A stretch of 64,000 nucleotides of DNA, from positions 130,509,182 to 130,573,181 of the forward strand of contig CM043967.1 of the NCBI GenBank assembly GCA_014529385.2, read 5' to 3'. Shown here piece by piece: positions 47,456-58,032 of this stretch. The stretch's first letter is position 1; each line of letters begins with the position of its first letter. The position numbers and the translations under genes were made by a program. This DNA comes from Adiantum capillus-veneris. Lineage: Eukaryota; Streptophyta; Polypodiopsida; Polypodiales; Pteridaceae. The notes below the pieces were generated by a model that had not been told where the DNA came from, ran no database searches, and saw only the letters and a list, made by a program, of their open reading frames with translations.

Positions 47456-48038
47456 TGTGCGCGTATGTCGCATGTGTCAATGCAAGGAACTTGCCGATAG
47501 ACCGCGTGCGAGTCACAAATGGCTCCAAGCACACAACAAGCCTAAAAGAGTAAGCTCAAAGATGACAATGGTGTGTCACTCACTGCTCTACGCTTGCTTC
47601 GTGGAGGATTCCTCGCCGCGAAGAAGAGGGAGACGCCGCTATGCCGTACTCAACCGCCTCGCCGCCGTCGTGCCGCCGCAATGCTCGATCGCACACACAC
47701 TCTCTCTCTCTCTCACGCACACACACACACACACACACACAAGGAGATGAAGAAGAAGAAGAAGGAGATGGAGCAAGAGAACTCTTCGATTGCACAAATG
47801 AGAGAATGAATGAATTTTAGGTTTAGTTGACTTTTATATGAGCTCACCCCATTCACACTTGGGCGCCCATGCTTAGCCATCTAATCCCTTGAATGTTCCA
47901 GTTAGAGTGCGCCTCTCATCGGCGATCACTCGTACCCTTTTCCTATTGGACCAACAAGCCCGATACCTGACTCTACCAAGTAAATAATACAACGTCCGTC
48001 GTAGGTGAGAGGGTGTCCGTGAGCCGTGAGGGTTAACA
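47456..48038 (-). repeat. Copy A 5' LTR
   Basis: 583 bp. On the minus strand it starts TGTTAACCCTCACGG and ends ATACGCGCACA. It is highly similar to 48820-49403. A TATA-like CATATAAAAG lies at 47840-47831 on the minus strand. A CT/CA microsatellite occurs at 47700-47742. Confidence 0.85.
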
Positions 48039-48819
48039 GATGGCATGCAAGAAGAGAAGAGGGTAGTCAAAACAAGGGCATTGTAAGCTTATAATGGCTG
48101 GAATGTACATCAATTAGATATAAACATTGTCAAGCGTTCGGTCAAGCAAGGGCTAAAGCTGCAAGAGGGTGTGAACCAATTGCAAAGCGCAAGGGGCCAC
48201 CCTTGCTTGATGGATCTCTTTGCTTCAAACATTCCAACCACCTTGTTGTTAAAGAGGAGTTGAGACAAACTACTCTCCCCAGGGTGTGAGCAATCATGCA
48301 CATTGTGGGCTCAAATCCCAATGCCTTCATGATAAGTATAATGTAAGACCGTGAAATTCAATCATAAGCCTTTTTCAGGATGAGTTGAACGAGGATAAAA
48401 TTTGGCTTGGTGAAATTAGCATACTCAATGCCAATCATTGTAGCTAGAATGTTGCCATAGCTATATCTACCTTTGATGAATTCATATTGATGGGGAGTAA
48501 TTACTTTGTCTAAAATTGAGTTCATCCTCACTGTTATAACCTTGCCAATGATCTTGTAAGGTACTATTATTATTGAAATAGGCTACCAATGTTTTAGGAG
48601 CGAGCAACACACCAATTTGGGAATAGGCTTGATTGGCCCTTTTTTCAAGCTAGGATCCATCTACCCTTCTAATAGAGCCTTGTTTTCTAATTGCATTAGC
48701 AGGATTTTATGCTTCACTCAAAATTCTTTCAAGAATTTTGCTACAAGTCCATTCCACCTAGGGCCCTCTTCCTTCCCCATTGATTTTAACGAAACTTGAT
48801 TCATTGTTTGAAATGGGCC
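48039..48819 (-). pseudogene. LINE reverse transcriptase fragment between the two LTRs
   Basis: The minus strand reads KKGPIKPIPKLVC, then PISIIIVPYKIIGKVI, RMNSILDKVITPHQYEFIKG, ILATMIGIEYANF and LVQLILKKAYD-stop-IS. The last is RT motif A, with TGA where Arg (YDR) is usual. Then come MKALGFEPTMCMIAHTLGR and, shifted, KRSIKQGWPLALCNWF, equivalent to the usual RQGCPLAPLLF. It is a different LINE from the one at 33.8-40 kb. It fills exactly the gap between copy A's 5' LTR and copy B's 3' LTR. Confidence 0.8.
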
Positions 48820-49080
48820 TGTGCGCGTATGTCGCGCGTGTCAATGCAAGGAACTTGCCGATACACTGTGTGTGAGCCACAAATGGCTCCAAGCACACAA
48901 CAAGCCTAAACTAGTAAGCTCAAAGATGGCGATGGTGTGTCACTCACCGCTCTACGCTTGCTGTCGTGGAGGATTCCTCGCTACGAAGAAGAGGGAGACG
49001 CCGCTACTCCACACTCAACCGCCTCGCTGCCGTCGTGCGGCCGCAATGCTCGATCGCACACTCTCTCTCTCTCTCTCATG

Positions 49081-49112
<32 letters not shown>

Positions 49113-49403
49113 AGGAGATGATGAAGAAGAAGATGGAGATGGAGCAAGAGCACTCTTCAATTGCACAAATGAGAGAATGAGTGAATTTTAGGTTTAGTTG
49201 ACTTTTATATGAGCTTGCCCCATTGACACTTGGGTGCCCATGCTTAGCCAACTAATCCCTTGAATGCTCCAGTTAGAGTGCGCCTCTCATCGGCGATCAC
49301 TCTTACCCTTTTCCTATTGGACCGACAAGCCCGGTACCTGACTCTACCAAATAAATAATACAATGTCCGTCGTAGGTGATAGGAATGTACGTGAGGGTTA
49401 ACA
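48820..49403 (-). repeat. Copy B 3' LTR
   Basis: 584 bp, TGTTAACCCTCACG...GCGCACA on the minus strand, pairs with 47456-48038. A TATA-like CATATAAAAG lies at 49211-49202. A (CA)n run lies near 49083-49112. Confidence 0.88.
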
Positions 49404-49416
49404 TGCCCCCCTTCCT
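49404..49416 (-). other. Copy B polypurine tract
   Basis: The minus strand reads AGGAAGGGGGGCA immediately before TGTTAACC. This identifies 48820-49403 as a 3' LTR and fixes the orientation. Confidence 0.8.
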
Positions 49417-51051
49417 GATGTAGATTCCATCCTCGGAAGCTATTGAGTTGAAGCTCGTTCGTTGAGGTGGAAGAGCATTTGAGATGAATGTCCTTAGCCT
49501 TCTTCAGTCACTGCAAAATAACACAACATTGGCACAATAATTGCATTCTTATATACAATTAAAAAGCATATGCAATTTTAGGTAGACAAATTGATTGGTA
49601 GCATAATTCTAAGCCATTTGTCAGCATTAAACATTAAATTTCAATATAATCAAATGCATAAACAGTTGGGAAGGTAAAAAACTAAACAAGTTCGGGGTCC
49701 CTAATTCAATGGTCAAAAGGCACTAAAGATCGAATATTAATACCATGGGTAAGCTTCTCAATTTTCTCTGGTCAATTAAGTTGTTAATCGAGAGAGCCAA
49801 GTATTTCATGTTCGAGGGCTGACTAGAGGCTATACCTAGAAGACCTTGTAGTTAAGCTACGATAAAAGGAATTTCTCATGAAATCATCGCCTGTCTGATT
49901 ACCTTTTCTTTGACTCCCCAAATTCTTTTCACATTGTTTCAAATTTGATGTGTGTGCTTATTTTGTATGCCCTTGGTTTTTTTCTTTTCAAGGAAAAGCG
50001 CCCACACTGGGAGCCTCTAGGGCTCTAGTACCATAGGCGATACATGTGAGTGGAGTACCAAATCAAGTTGAGATTTCTCTTCCAGCTTAAGATTTTACAT
50101 TGTGGCACTTTGATTTTTTGTTTGTTCATTTTCAACATTTTAATTTTGTAACTTTGGGGGGTCATATAACACTGTTACCCTCCCAAGGCTCATCACACTA
50201 GTAAACTCCCTTTATAATACTTAAGCTAAAGGTCAATATGGACTAAGCCCACTAGAAAGCCCTAGTACATTTCACACAATGCTGCCTAAATCAGATTAAG
50301 AACCTAAGTAACCATTAATTATTAGGAAGGCATTCCCCATGGTATTAAGAGAAGATCTCTAACACCTAGCTTGTTCAAACTAGCGTAGTCGGACTGCTTG
50401 CTTTTTAAACCTAGACAAGTGATTATGACAAAAAGTGCATTGAATTTAATGTTTGGTACTAAGCAAAGGCACTGAATATTATGCTACCAATCATAATTAA
50501 AGCAGACAAACATGGATGCAAAAAAGATAAGGGGCACTGCTAATGGACAAGAAACACCTGTTTGTGTTGATGGTCGTGCTTGATTTGAAGTGTGAACAAG
50601 AGAAAGATTCCATGAAGGTCCAAATCCTAACCCCAGCAATGTGTTCCTGTACACACGAGGAAACACAAAGAATACCTCTAGGAGGCACATCAGTGGGAAG
50701 AAAGAACTTTGCTAATCACTAAACTCTAAAACAGAAACACTCCTATCGTACTAATCCTACCTACCCTCCATCACTTGAGTGATGAGGATCAAAGGTGTTT
50801 TATGACATAGGTTTCTGTTTTGCAGGGTACAGGATGTGAATGTGTAGGTCTGGGTCAATGTTTTGACTTTTATTGTGCATACTCGTTTGCTAATTGCTCT
50901 TGCTCTTTATTATTTTTCTATTTTTTTGTGAGTATAAGGCTTTATATATACATTCCCTAAGATTGGTGATTGAGAGGTCAGGGAAAGAAGGTTGAGAGGG
51001 GAGTGAGTGAATGATGACTGTCAGCAAACACTTCCCCCTTCCTTGGGTAGA
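49417..51051 (-). other. Copy B non-coding 3' region
   Basis: No gene seen. From 49720 it is collinear with copy A 40021-41349. 49417-49719 is present only in copy B, because copy A is truncated at the LINE. Confidence 0.75.
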
Positions 51052-51459
51052 TCATACTGTTTGAAATGTGCTCGTCACCCTTTGAAACCAATTGTTCCAG
51101 TTGGTAATAGGTGAGGATATTTGCCAGTAGTTTTCTATTACCTTAGGTGCCTTGTTGAGTTGCAAGGGTGGTAAGGTACTCTCCCAGGATCGAACTTGAA
51201 GTGGTTCATTAGGTGATTCTTGAACACTAGGAGGTGTGGATTCCTTTGTAGCTTCATGGAGGTCCACTATTATAGGTGGAGCCTGTGGAGAAGCTTTTAC
51301 CTCTATGGATGCATTACATGAGGAGCTAGAAGCTTCATGGGACTCCCCCCTTCCTGAGCTAGGTGGAACAAATCGTTCTTTCTTCGGTACCCAAACTAGC
51401 TCTAGAGCGGGTGTGTAGCATTCTGTGATTTTTTTCTTTCCGCGATCGTTGATTCATTT
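51052..51459 (-). pseudogene. Copy B 202-codon ORF, C-terminal part
   Basis: Homolog of 41350-41958. It keeps LHEATKESTPPSVQESPNEP and the C-terminus WNNWFQRVTSTFQTV. It is cut at 51459 by the CACTA insertion and continues at 59990-60076 (homologous to about 41752-41836). A small difference from copy A lies at the cut. Confidence 0.8.
51457..51459. other. CACTA target-site duplication TTT (left)
   Basis: TTT precedes CACTA; TTT also follows the other end at 59990-59992. Three bases is the expected En/Spm footprint. The low complexity of TTT limits its weight, but the paralogous uninterrupted site in copy A supports it. Confidence 0.75.
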
Positions 51460-51600
51460 CACTACAAGAGGTACTTAATAGTAGCGACGCTCGTACTGTG
51501 ATGCTCAAATGTGAAAAACCACCGCGTCGCTATAGGTGTCGCTATGAGCATCGCTAAGTTAGAAGTAACTTAGCGACGCCGTCAGGGCTAAAAAAAATAA
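51460..51600 (+). promoter_or_regulatory. 5' terminal inverted repeat and subterminal repeats
   Basis: 13-bp inverted repeat at 51460-51472, followed within 120 bp by TAGCGACGC, GCGTCGCTATA, GTCGCTATG, ATCGCTAAG and TTAGCGACGCC. Such arrays are the known binding sites of TnpA-type proteins in En/Spm elements. Confidence 0.88.
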
Positions 51601-51679
51601 TCGACAGTGTTCGAAAATTCAGATCTCAGATCTGAGTTTTCAGCGTGTGCTCAAGCAAGCAAGCTAACACCGCTCTCCC

Positions 51680-51697
51680 TCTCTCTCTCTTTCTTCT

Positions 51698-51743
<46 letters not shown>

Positions 51744-52044
51744 ACACACACACGAGGAGAGGAAGGAGAGCCAGGTATGCTCCTTCCCTCTCCTCACTCT
51801 CATGTTCCCTTCCCCTCTTTCTCTCTCCCTCTCTCCCTCTTTCTCTCTCTCTCTCACACACACACATTCTGTTTTTGAGAGAGAGAGAGAGAGAGCACAA
51901 GCATAAACTAAAAACGCACACACACATGCATAAACAAATAATGCACACACACATAGAGAGAGGAAAAGAGAGAGAGAGCATGCATACACCAAAAATGCAC
52001 ACACACATGCATAAACAAAGAACGCACACACACATTGAGAGAGG

Positions 52045-52089
<45 letters not shown>

Positions 52090-52113
52090 AGAAGAAGAAG
52101 AAGAAGAAGAAGA
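51680..52113. repeat. Cluster of CA, CT, GA and GAA microsatellites
   Basis: (CA)n about 51699-51755; CT and CA runs 51820-51865; GA runs 51877-51895; (GA)n 52038-52085; (GAA)n 52087-52113. Two short units (ACACACATGCATAAACAAA-like) recur at about 51919 and 52001. No coding function. Confidence 0.95.
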
Positions 52114-52114
52114 A

Positions 52115-52275
52115 GAGAGTCTTAACATCGTAGGAAACTATCCCAAGAGACCTTAAAGATCTAGTCGACAGGAGTTGAACTCAAGACTTGTTATTCATGA
52201 GGGAAATGGAATAACCAATCTATCACACTTCGGTGATAAAAAAGTTATACCATTTGTCTCCTTTTTTTATTGGCG
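52115..52275 (-). repeat. tRNA-derived SINE-like unit 1
   Basis: On the minus strand TGATAGATTGG (52224-52214) resembles a Pol III box A, and GTTCAACTC (52180-52172) fits box B (GWTCRANNC). Box starts are 44 apart, the geometry of a tRNA. The implied anticodon loop reads CTCATGA. No poly(A) or tail is evident. Confidence 0.5.
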
Positions 52276-52302
52276 TACACACACACCCACACACACACAC
52301 AC

Positions 52303-52475
52303 CCAAGAAGAAGAGAGTTTAATTTAACGATGTAGGAAACTAATTAAAGAGACCTAAAGATCTAGCCGATGAGGAGTTGAACTCAAAACCTATTATTCAA
52401 GAGGGAGATGGCATAACCAATCTACCACGCTTGGGTGATAGAAAGGTATACCATTTTTCTCTTTTTATTGGCGCA
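52303..52475 (-). repeat. tRNA-derived SINE-like unit 2
   Basis: Close relative of unit 1: TGGTAGATTGG (52427-52417) as box A and GTTCAACTC (52382-52374) as box B, starts 45 apart. It is separated from unit 1 by a (CA)n run. The implied anticodon loop differs (CTCTTGA). Confidence 0.55.
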
Positions 52476-52507
52476 CACACACACCCACACACACACACAC
52501 ACACACA

Positions 52508-52860
52508 AGAAGAAGAGAGTTTTAACGTCATAGGAAACTATCCCAAAAGACGTTAAAGATTAGGTTAGATGTAGACTTACATTAAATTAGATTTATGTTT
52601 ATTTAAGTTAAATTAGATTAAATTTATGTTTATTTTTAGTTAGATTTACGTTTGATTAGATTTAGGTTTATTTACGTTAGATTTAGATTTACGTTATATT
52701 AGATTAGATTTAGGTTTATTTATGTTAGATTTAGATTTACGTTATATTAGATTAGATTTAAGTTTATTTACGTTATTTACCTATTATTGAAGAGGGAAAT
52801 GGCATAACCAATCTACCACACTTGGGTGATAGAAAGGTTATACCATTTTCCTCTTTTTAT
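52508..52860 (-). repeat. SINE-like unit 3, split by a TTTAGATT minisatellite
   Basis: 52508-52561 matches the left flank of units 1-2, and 52779-52860 matches the box A half. Between them lies an AT-rich array of TTAGATTTACGTTAGATT-like units. A further block of the same array lies at 52866-52950. Confidence 0.5.
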
Positions 52861-53003
52861 CGTTTAATATAAGGTTAGATTTAGATTTACGTTAGATTAG
52901 ATTTAGGTTTATTTAAGTTAGATTAGATTAGATTTAAGTTTATTTTGAGTACACCGAAGGATTATACTGCCCTTTGAAATGATGTACATAGTGTACACAA
53001 TCT

Positions 53004-53008
<5 letters not shown>

Positions 53009-53058
<50 letters not shown>
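53009..53058. repeat. (CT)25 microsatellite
   Basis: About 50 bp of CT dinucleotide. Confidence 0.97.
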
Positions 53059-53059
<1 letters not shown>

Positions 53060-53353
53060 AATTTCGAGATTACGGTAAAAAAATTAGAGTTAGATGAACG
53101 GTGAAAAGATCTACTGTGAAAAGATGTTAAGCTGTTGTGAAATGCTACAGCTAGAGAAGAGGCGAAGGGGTTTTGTCCACTACATGCACTATCATGTAGA
53201 CGTGGGTGTGTAGATTTCTTGTACCCACAAATATAGACATTGATCAATAAAGATGAGATTATAACCCGGTGGTTATGATCTCCGTGCACCTCTAGACCGA
53301 GGTGTGCGAGGATTGAACATGACTAGAGAATGTGAGGTAGTTTACAGTGTGAA

Positions 53354-53356
<3 letters not shown>

Positions 53357-53409
<53 letters not shown>
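53357..53409. repeat. (GA)n microsatellite
   Basis: About 53 bp of AG/GA repeat just upstream of the TnpD-like start. Confidence 0.97.
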
Positions 53410-53412
<3 letters not shown>

Positions 53413-53474
53413 AACGAAGAATGCCAATAGAAGATTAAATTTGTTGTCAAGGTTATAAGATTTTTTCCCTCATT

Positions 53475-56400
53475 ATGAGTAGTGACGAGGATGTGGGGCC
53501 GTCCAACCGAAACGAGGATTTGGGGCCGTCAACGAGGATCTTATGTCCTTGTAATCAATGCAAGCATGTTGTGTGACGGACAAAATGCGTTTCTTTGCAG
53601 CATGTTCGTGAATTTGGCGAGTTCGATCCATCTATTATAGATTGAGTTGTTGCCAATTATAACTCGTCGGACTCTGACGCTGGCCAACAGACAGCAATCT
53701 TGCAACCCAATAGACGTGTTCGTAGGCGCTTTGGTCAAGCAGCATATGTGAGGCCACAATATGTAGCCTCTGAAAGCTCGGGGGATGATCATGCAGACCA
53801 CATTCCCAACGAGGCAATGTTTGAGCCCAAGATTGATGAAATGATCGAGACGATCATGGATTCAGAAAGGCTTATCTATGATGATATGAAAAGTGAAGCC
53901 GACATGGCATTGTATAATGGAGCATGTGTGTCTAGATTGAAAGCGGTTCTGGTTCTTCTCAACATGCAAACAAAGTTTGGATGGAGTGACACTAGCGTCA
54001 CAACGCTTTTCAGGTGATCTATTACAATTAGTTTACTTTAATAAAACTCTAAATGTATAATGATCTGATAGATTTTTACACAATTGTACCGTATTTTTAT
54101 GCTGTGTAGATTGCTCAAAGAGAACATACTACCAGCTCATAATGTGATGCCAGATTCCTGAGAGGAAGCAAGAAAGATTTTGCAAAACTTGGGGATGGAT
54201 TACAATTCGATCCACGGTTATCCTAATGACTGCATTCTTTGCAGAGGGGAATACATAGACATGGATAAGTGTTCGAAATGTGATTCCGAGAGATATCGAG
54301 TACATCTCCACGGAACCAAAATTCCGTAAAATGTTTTGTGACATTCTCCTTTGCTTCCTCGCATCAAGCATTTCTTCGAATGTAAGTCCATGGCTGCCCT
54401 AGCATCATGGCATGAGGAGAATTAATCTTCGGATGGTGTGCTGCGGATTCCTGTAGATTGTGCAGCCTGGAAATATATAGATGGAACATGGTCGGATTTT
54501 GCCAGGAAAGCTCGAAATTTACGCTTAGGCCTGGCTATGGATGGCATAAATCCATTTGGTCAAAGATTAACATCTTACAGTGTATGGCCCGTTGTCATCG
54601 TCAACTACAACATTCCCCCGTGGTTGACTACAAAGAAGGGGCACCTATGGCTAAGCTTGATTGTGCCGGGGTGATATAAAGTGAAGAATATGGATGTGTA
54701 TCTTCGTCCACTATTGGAAGATCTACAACAATTGTGGATTGGCATAGAAGTGGTGGATATGAACCGACACACAGGTCGACGGAATGCTTTGATCATAGGC
54801 ATTCTAATGTGGACCATGCATGACTATCCCGGACTAACAGAATGCTCATGTGATCTATTTACACTCCTCACTCAGACACTGTAAATCTTGGTTTTTCTCA
54901 AGCTGATCTATTATCATGTGTATACATGCAGGGCTTCAAACAAGCGGATACAGAGCATGTGTCACATGTGGACCTAGACTGAATGCACGTAGGGCGCCCT
55001 CATTGAAGAAGCAAATCTACGAAGGTCATCAAGTGCACCTTCTAGAGAATCATGTGTTACGCGACGGCTTTTTGGGAAGAGAGCCACTGAGGATGTCTGC
55101 ACAAGCATGGTTAGAGCAGAAGGAGATGTGTGATGACGGATTGCCCCCAGGGATGAAGAGAATATCTCTATGGTACGAGTTACCATACTGGCCCCGACTC
55201 ATGATCAATCACTTGCTCGATCCAATGCACATATTCAAGAATGTGGGTAATCTACTATGGGACCATTTGACCGTCAAAAAAAATACTTTGGGAGCCAGAG
55301 TTGACCTTAGAAATGTGGATCGTATGGAGCAATATTGGCCGCAAACAGCGTTCGATGGATCGATAAAACTCCCTAAAGCACCATGGATTTTCACAGGAGC
55401 CCAAGAACGCAAAGTAAAAGAGACCATTCGATCTTTGCGGACCCCCACTGGTGTAATGCACTCGCTCCGAACGTGTTTTAGTAAAGAAGGAAAGCTTACC
55501 GGTTTGAAGTCACACGACTGGCATAAAATGTGTCAGGTATGTTCATAGTGGAATATATCATAGTGGGAATTGTGTAAGAAATTTGTGTGTGGACTTTAAT
55601 ATCATTGCTGCACGTGTTTTGCAGTTTATTTTACCGATTGCAGTTGAGGGATGTTTGTCTCTTGATGTCCGTAACACAATCTACAAACTTGCGAAGTTGG
55701 TGTAATGGATCTCACAAAAGGAGATCAACGTAGACTCCATACCATTCACCAAACTAAACGTTGCGGAGGTTGTGTGCATGTTTGAGAAACAGTTTCCTAC
55801 TACCATGCTAACGATTCAGGCGCATCTTCTTGTTCATATAATTGATGAGGTGGAAATAGCTGGCACAGTACATTCCAGATGGATGTTCTTTTTAGAACGT
55901 TTCATGAAAACGCTCAAGGGATATGTGCGTCAGAAGGCACGTCCGGAGGGTAGCATGGCAGAAGGTTGGCTGGTATCAGAGTCCCTAGTGTACATTGGAG
56001 AGTGGCTAGACGGATTTGATAAAGCCCGGGACACGCTATGGAGAACCATAGATGATGAGCGCATATCTGGGATTTTCATGTGCAATCTCGGTGTTGAGAA
56101 GAAGATGACGGAAGATCTAGAGGCTAAAATCAACCGATTTTGCATGTTTCACAATCCAGTCATGCAAAAGTGGATTTCATAATATGAGGATGCAAAGCAA
56201 GAGCGACAAAGGGCACGGATCGAGTGGAGACGGGGAAGACGACCACCGATGCACTATCCGACGGGTCTGGAGAGCCTACCAACATTCATGAGCTTAAGAT
56301 GGTTGCACAACCAATTGAAAAGCGCACAAGTGCGGTGAAGAAGTGACTGAGGAAGAGTGGGAGTACTCTCGGGGTTGCGTGACCAAGGTAAGTTTGCAAT

Positions 56401-57208
56401 GTACTACTAGTTACTTTCTAGATGTTTGAACGGCCACTCATAATCTTTGTTGGTTGTAGTATAAGTCATACACAACAGCATGGTGTAAAGGTCGACATTT
56501 TAGAGTGGAACGGATCGACAAAAAGCGTTTTACTCAAGATTGTGGAATCATGGCAAAATTTGAACAGTCTAGTCGACGACGGTTCTCTGATGCAGATCCT
56601 GTGGTGGTGGAACTCACTTACTTCGGCACGCTACAAGAGATTTTGAGGATCGATTATAGACGATTTTTTGTCGACTTGTTCGACGTGCAATGGTTCAAGA
56701 TAATCATGGAGGGTTGCAACGCTACTGTGCGTAGAGGAGAGTCTGGTTTTCTTGAGGTGGATTCAACTAAGAAATGGACTGACGTAAGAGACACTTTCGT
56801 ACTACCCGAGCATTGTGAACAAGTAAGTATGTAAATAGTTAACATCCCATTTTAGAATTTATGTGCTTGGAAGCTCTTATGTAAGTTATGTGGCTCTGGC
56901 AGGTGATATTTCATCCTACAAAGTCTGCATCAAACTGGTGGTACGACATAGAGGTAGCCCCTCGTAGTGCACGGACGTATGAAGGCTACCATGTGCCAAT
57001 CACAACAGCATTAATGGAGGAGATCGGAGAAGATGCTCAATCAGAAGCCGTTGAGGTGGTGCTAGACGAACATCAAGCTGCTACTCTCTATGGGGTGCAT
57101 GCAGAGGATCTACAAAATGAAACGGAGGACATCTGTTTAAACGGAGAGCTCTATATAGATATAGGAAGTTATGCTGAGCTATACGAGGATGAGAGAGAGA
57201 TCTTTTAA
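53475..57208 (+). pseudogene. TnpD-like CACTA transposase
   Basis: ATG at 53475; RILCPCNQCKHVV matches the CPCxxC of the transposase-associated zinc domain. Then come KFGWSDTSVTTLF, ILQNLGMDYNSIHGYPNDCI, RKARNLRLGLAMDGINPFGQ, VYLRPLLEDLQQLW and LPYWPRLMINHLLDPMHIFK (Transposase_21). DUF4218 is at 55772-56182 (LLVHIIDEVEIAGTVHSRWM, LKGYVRQKARPEGSMAEGWL) and a DUF4216-like end at 56505-57208. Introns with GT-AG ends fit at 54014-54109, 55537-55624 and 56823-56902. At least eight stops occur (for example 53575, 54160, 54329, 54675, 55703, 56180), mostly where Gln or Arg codons would fit. It would cut the element at its ends; this copy is dead. Confidence 0.92.
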
Positions 57209-57224
57209 AGCCATAAATATTGTA

Positions 57225-57377
57225 TTTGAACAATTTTGCTCCGTTTTGTAAAAACTCTGGCTCTCTAAGTACCTTCCATATTGTAACGCTCTTTTGATTT
57301 TGCACTCACATCCTGGGCAATCCATGGCCACATGCAGCTCCACCACCTGGTTTTCTGACTGCAAGATTTGATTGTGT

Positions 57378-57417
<40 letters not shown>

Positions 57418-57484
57418 GATTGAAAATTCTGAGTTATCGACTTGCCTCTTCCATCACTCAAGTTCAATAGAAGAAGAACGCGTT
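57225..57484 (-). pseudogene. HMA domain gene fragment, copy 1
   Basis: The minus strand reads QSENQVVELHVAMDCPGCEC then KIKRALQYGRYLESQSFYK. VELHVAMDCPGC is the start of a plant heavy-metal-associated (HIPP-type) domain with the metal-binding CxxC kept. A (CT)n tract (57381-57413 on +) lies directly upstream on its strand. It covers only the first part of the domain, with no C-terminus or isoprenylation motif. It lies antisense between the two transposase genes, so it is a captured host-gene fragment. Confidence 0.7.
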
Positions 57485-57583
57485 CTGTTGCTGCTAGCCT
57501 TTGAACATTCCAAAGCTACAAGCACCTTCAAGTTCTACATCAAAAAATAAAGAGATAATTCGGATTCTTGTACGATTCTCCAT

Positions 57584-57740
57584 TTTGAACAATTTTGCTC
57601 CGTTTTGTAAAAACTCTGGCTCTCTAAGTACCTTCCATGTTGTATAACGCTCTTTTGATTTTTGCGCTCACATCCTAGGCAATCCATGGCCACATGCAGC
57701 TCCACCACCTGGTTTTTCGATTGCAAGATTTGATTGTGTA

Positions 57741-57782
<42 letters not shown>

Positions 57783-57845
57783 TGAAAATTCTAAGTTATC
57801 GACTTGCCTCTTCCATCACTCAAGTTGAATAGAAGAAGAACGCGT
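57584..57845 (-). pseudogene. HMA domain gene fragment, copy 2
   Basis: Tandem duplicate of copy 1, offset about 359 bp, including its own CT tract (57744-57779). It reads QSKNQVVELHVAMDCLGCER, then a one-base shift gives KNQKSVIQHGRYLESQSFYK. CxxC is kept. Confidence 0.7.
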
Positions 57846-58032
57846 CATTGTGTCATTGTATTTAATGGTCTTTGCGTCCACTCCAGGTACGTATGCCCTA
57901 GGTATGTTCTCACAAGCAGGGACGACGAGCACCTCCTCCTCCTCTCTCTCTCTCTCTATCTATCTACTTGTCCATGTTTTCTACTCCATTCATTCAATAT
58001 TAAGTTTAAATGTTCGTGTGTTTAATGCAGGT

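Larger units (their letters stand above)
40021..48038 (-). mobile_element. TR-GAG-like LTR retroelement, copy A
   Basis: Minus-strand order: 5' LTR (48038-47456), tRNA-Asp-type primer site, 0.7-kb leader, gag with four CCHC-type knuckles, protease, 202-codon ORF, about 1.3 kb of non-coding 3' region. The 3' end and 3' LTR are missing: the sequence stops at the LINE. No RT, RNase H or integrase motif is visible on either strand between the LTR and 40021. A gag/protease-only LTR element matches the TR-GAG class. Copy B lies directly to the right in the same orientation. Confidence 0.8.

Noticed and set aside
51680-52113. CRISPR-like or regularly spaced repeat array
   Set aside because: The repeats are simple dinucleotide and trinucleotide tracts without uniform unit and spacer structure, and the DNA is plant nuclear.
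52115-52475. Functional tRNA genes
   Set aside because: Box A and box B spacing fits, but acceptor and anticodon stems do not pair convincingly by eye.
52560-52950. Interstitial telomere array
   Set aside because: Units resemble TTTAGG only in part and lack runs of the plant TTTAGGG repeat.
53475-57208. Non-standard genetic code to explain recurring stops
   Set aside because: All three stop codons occur and the same pattern appears in unrelated elements; cytosine deamination is simpler.
57850-58032. Upstream ATG for the TnpA-like gene at 57850
   Set aside because: The stretch is CT-rich and ends in a splice-acceptor-like TTTAATGCAG; the protein similarity starts at MDDEEF (58033).
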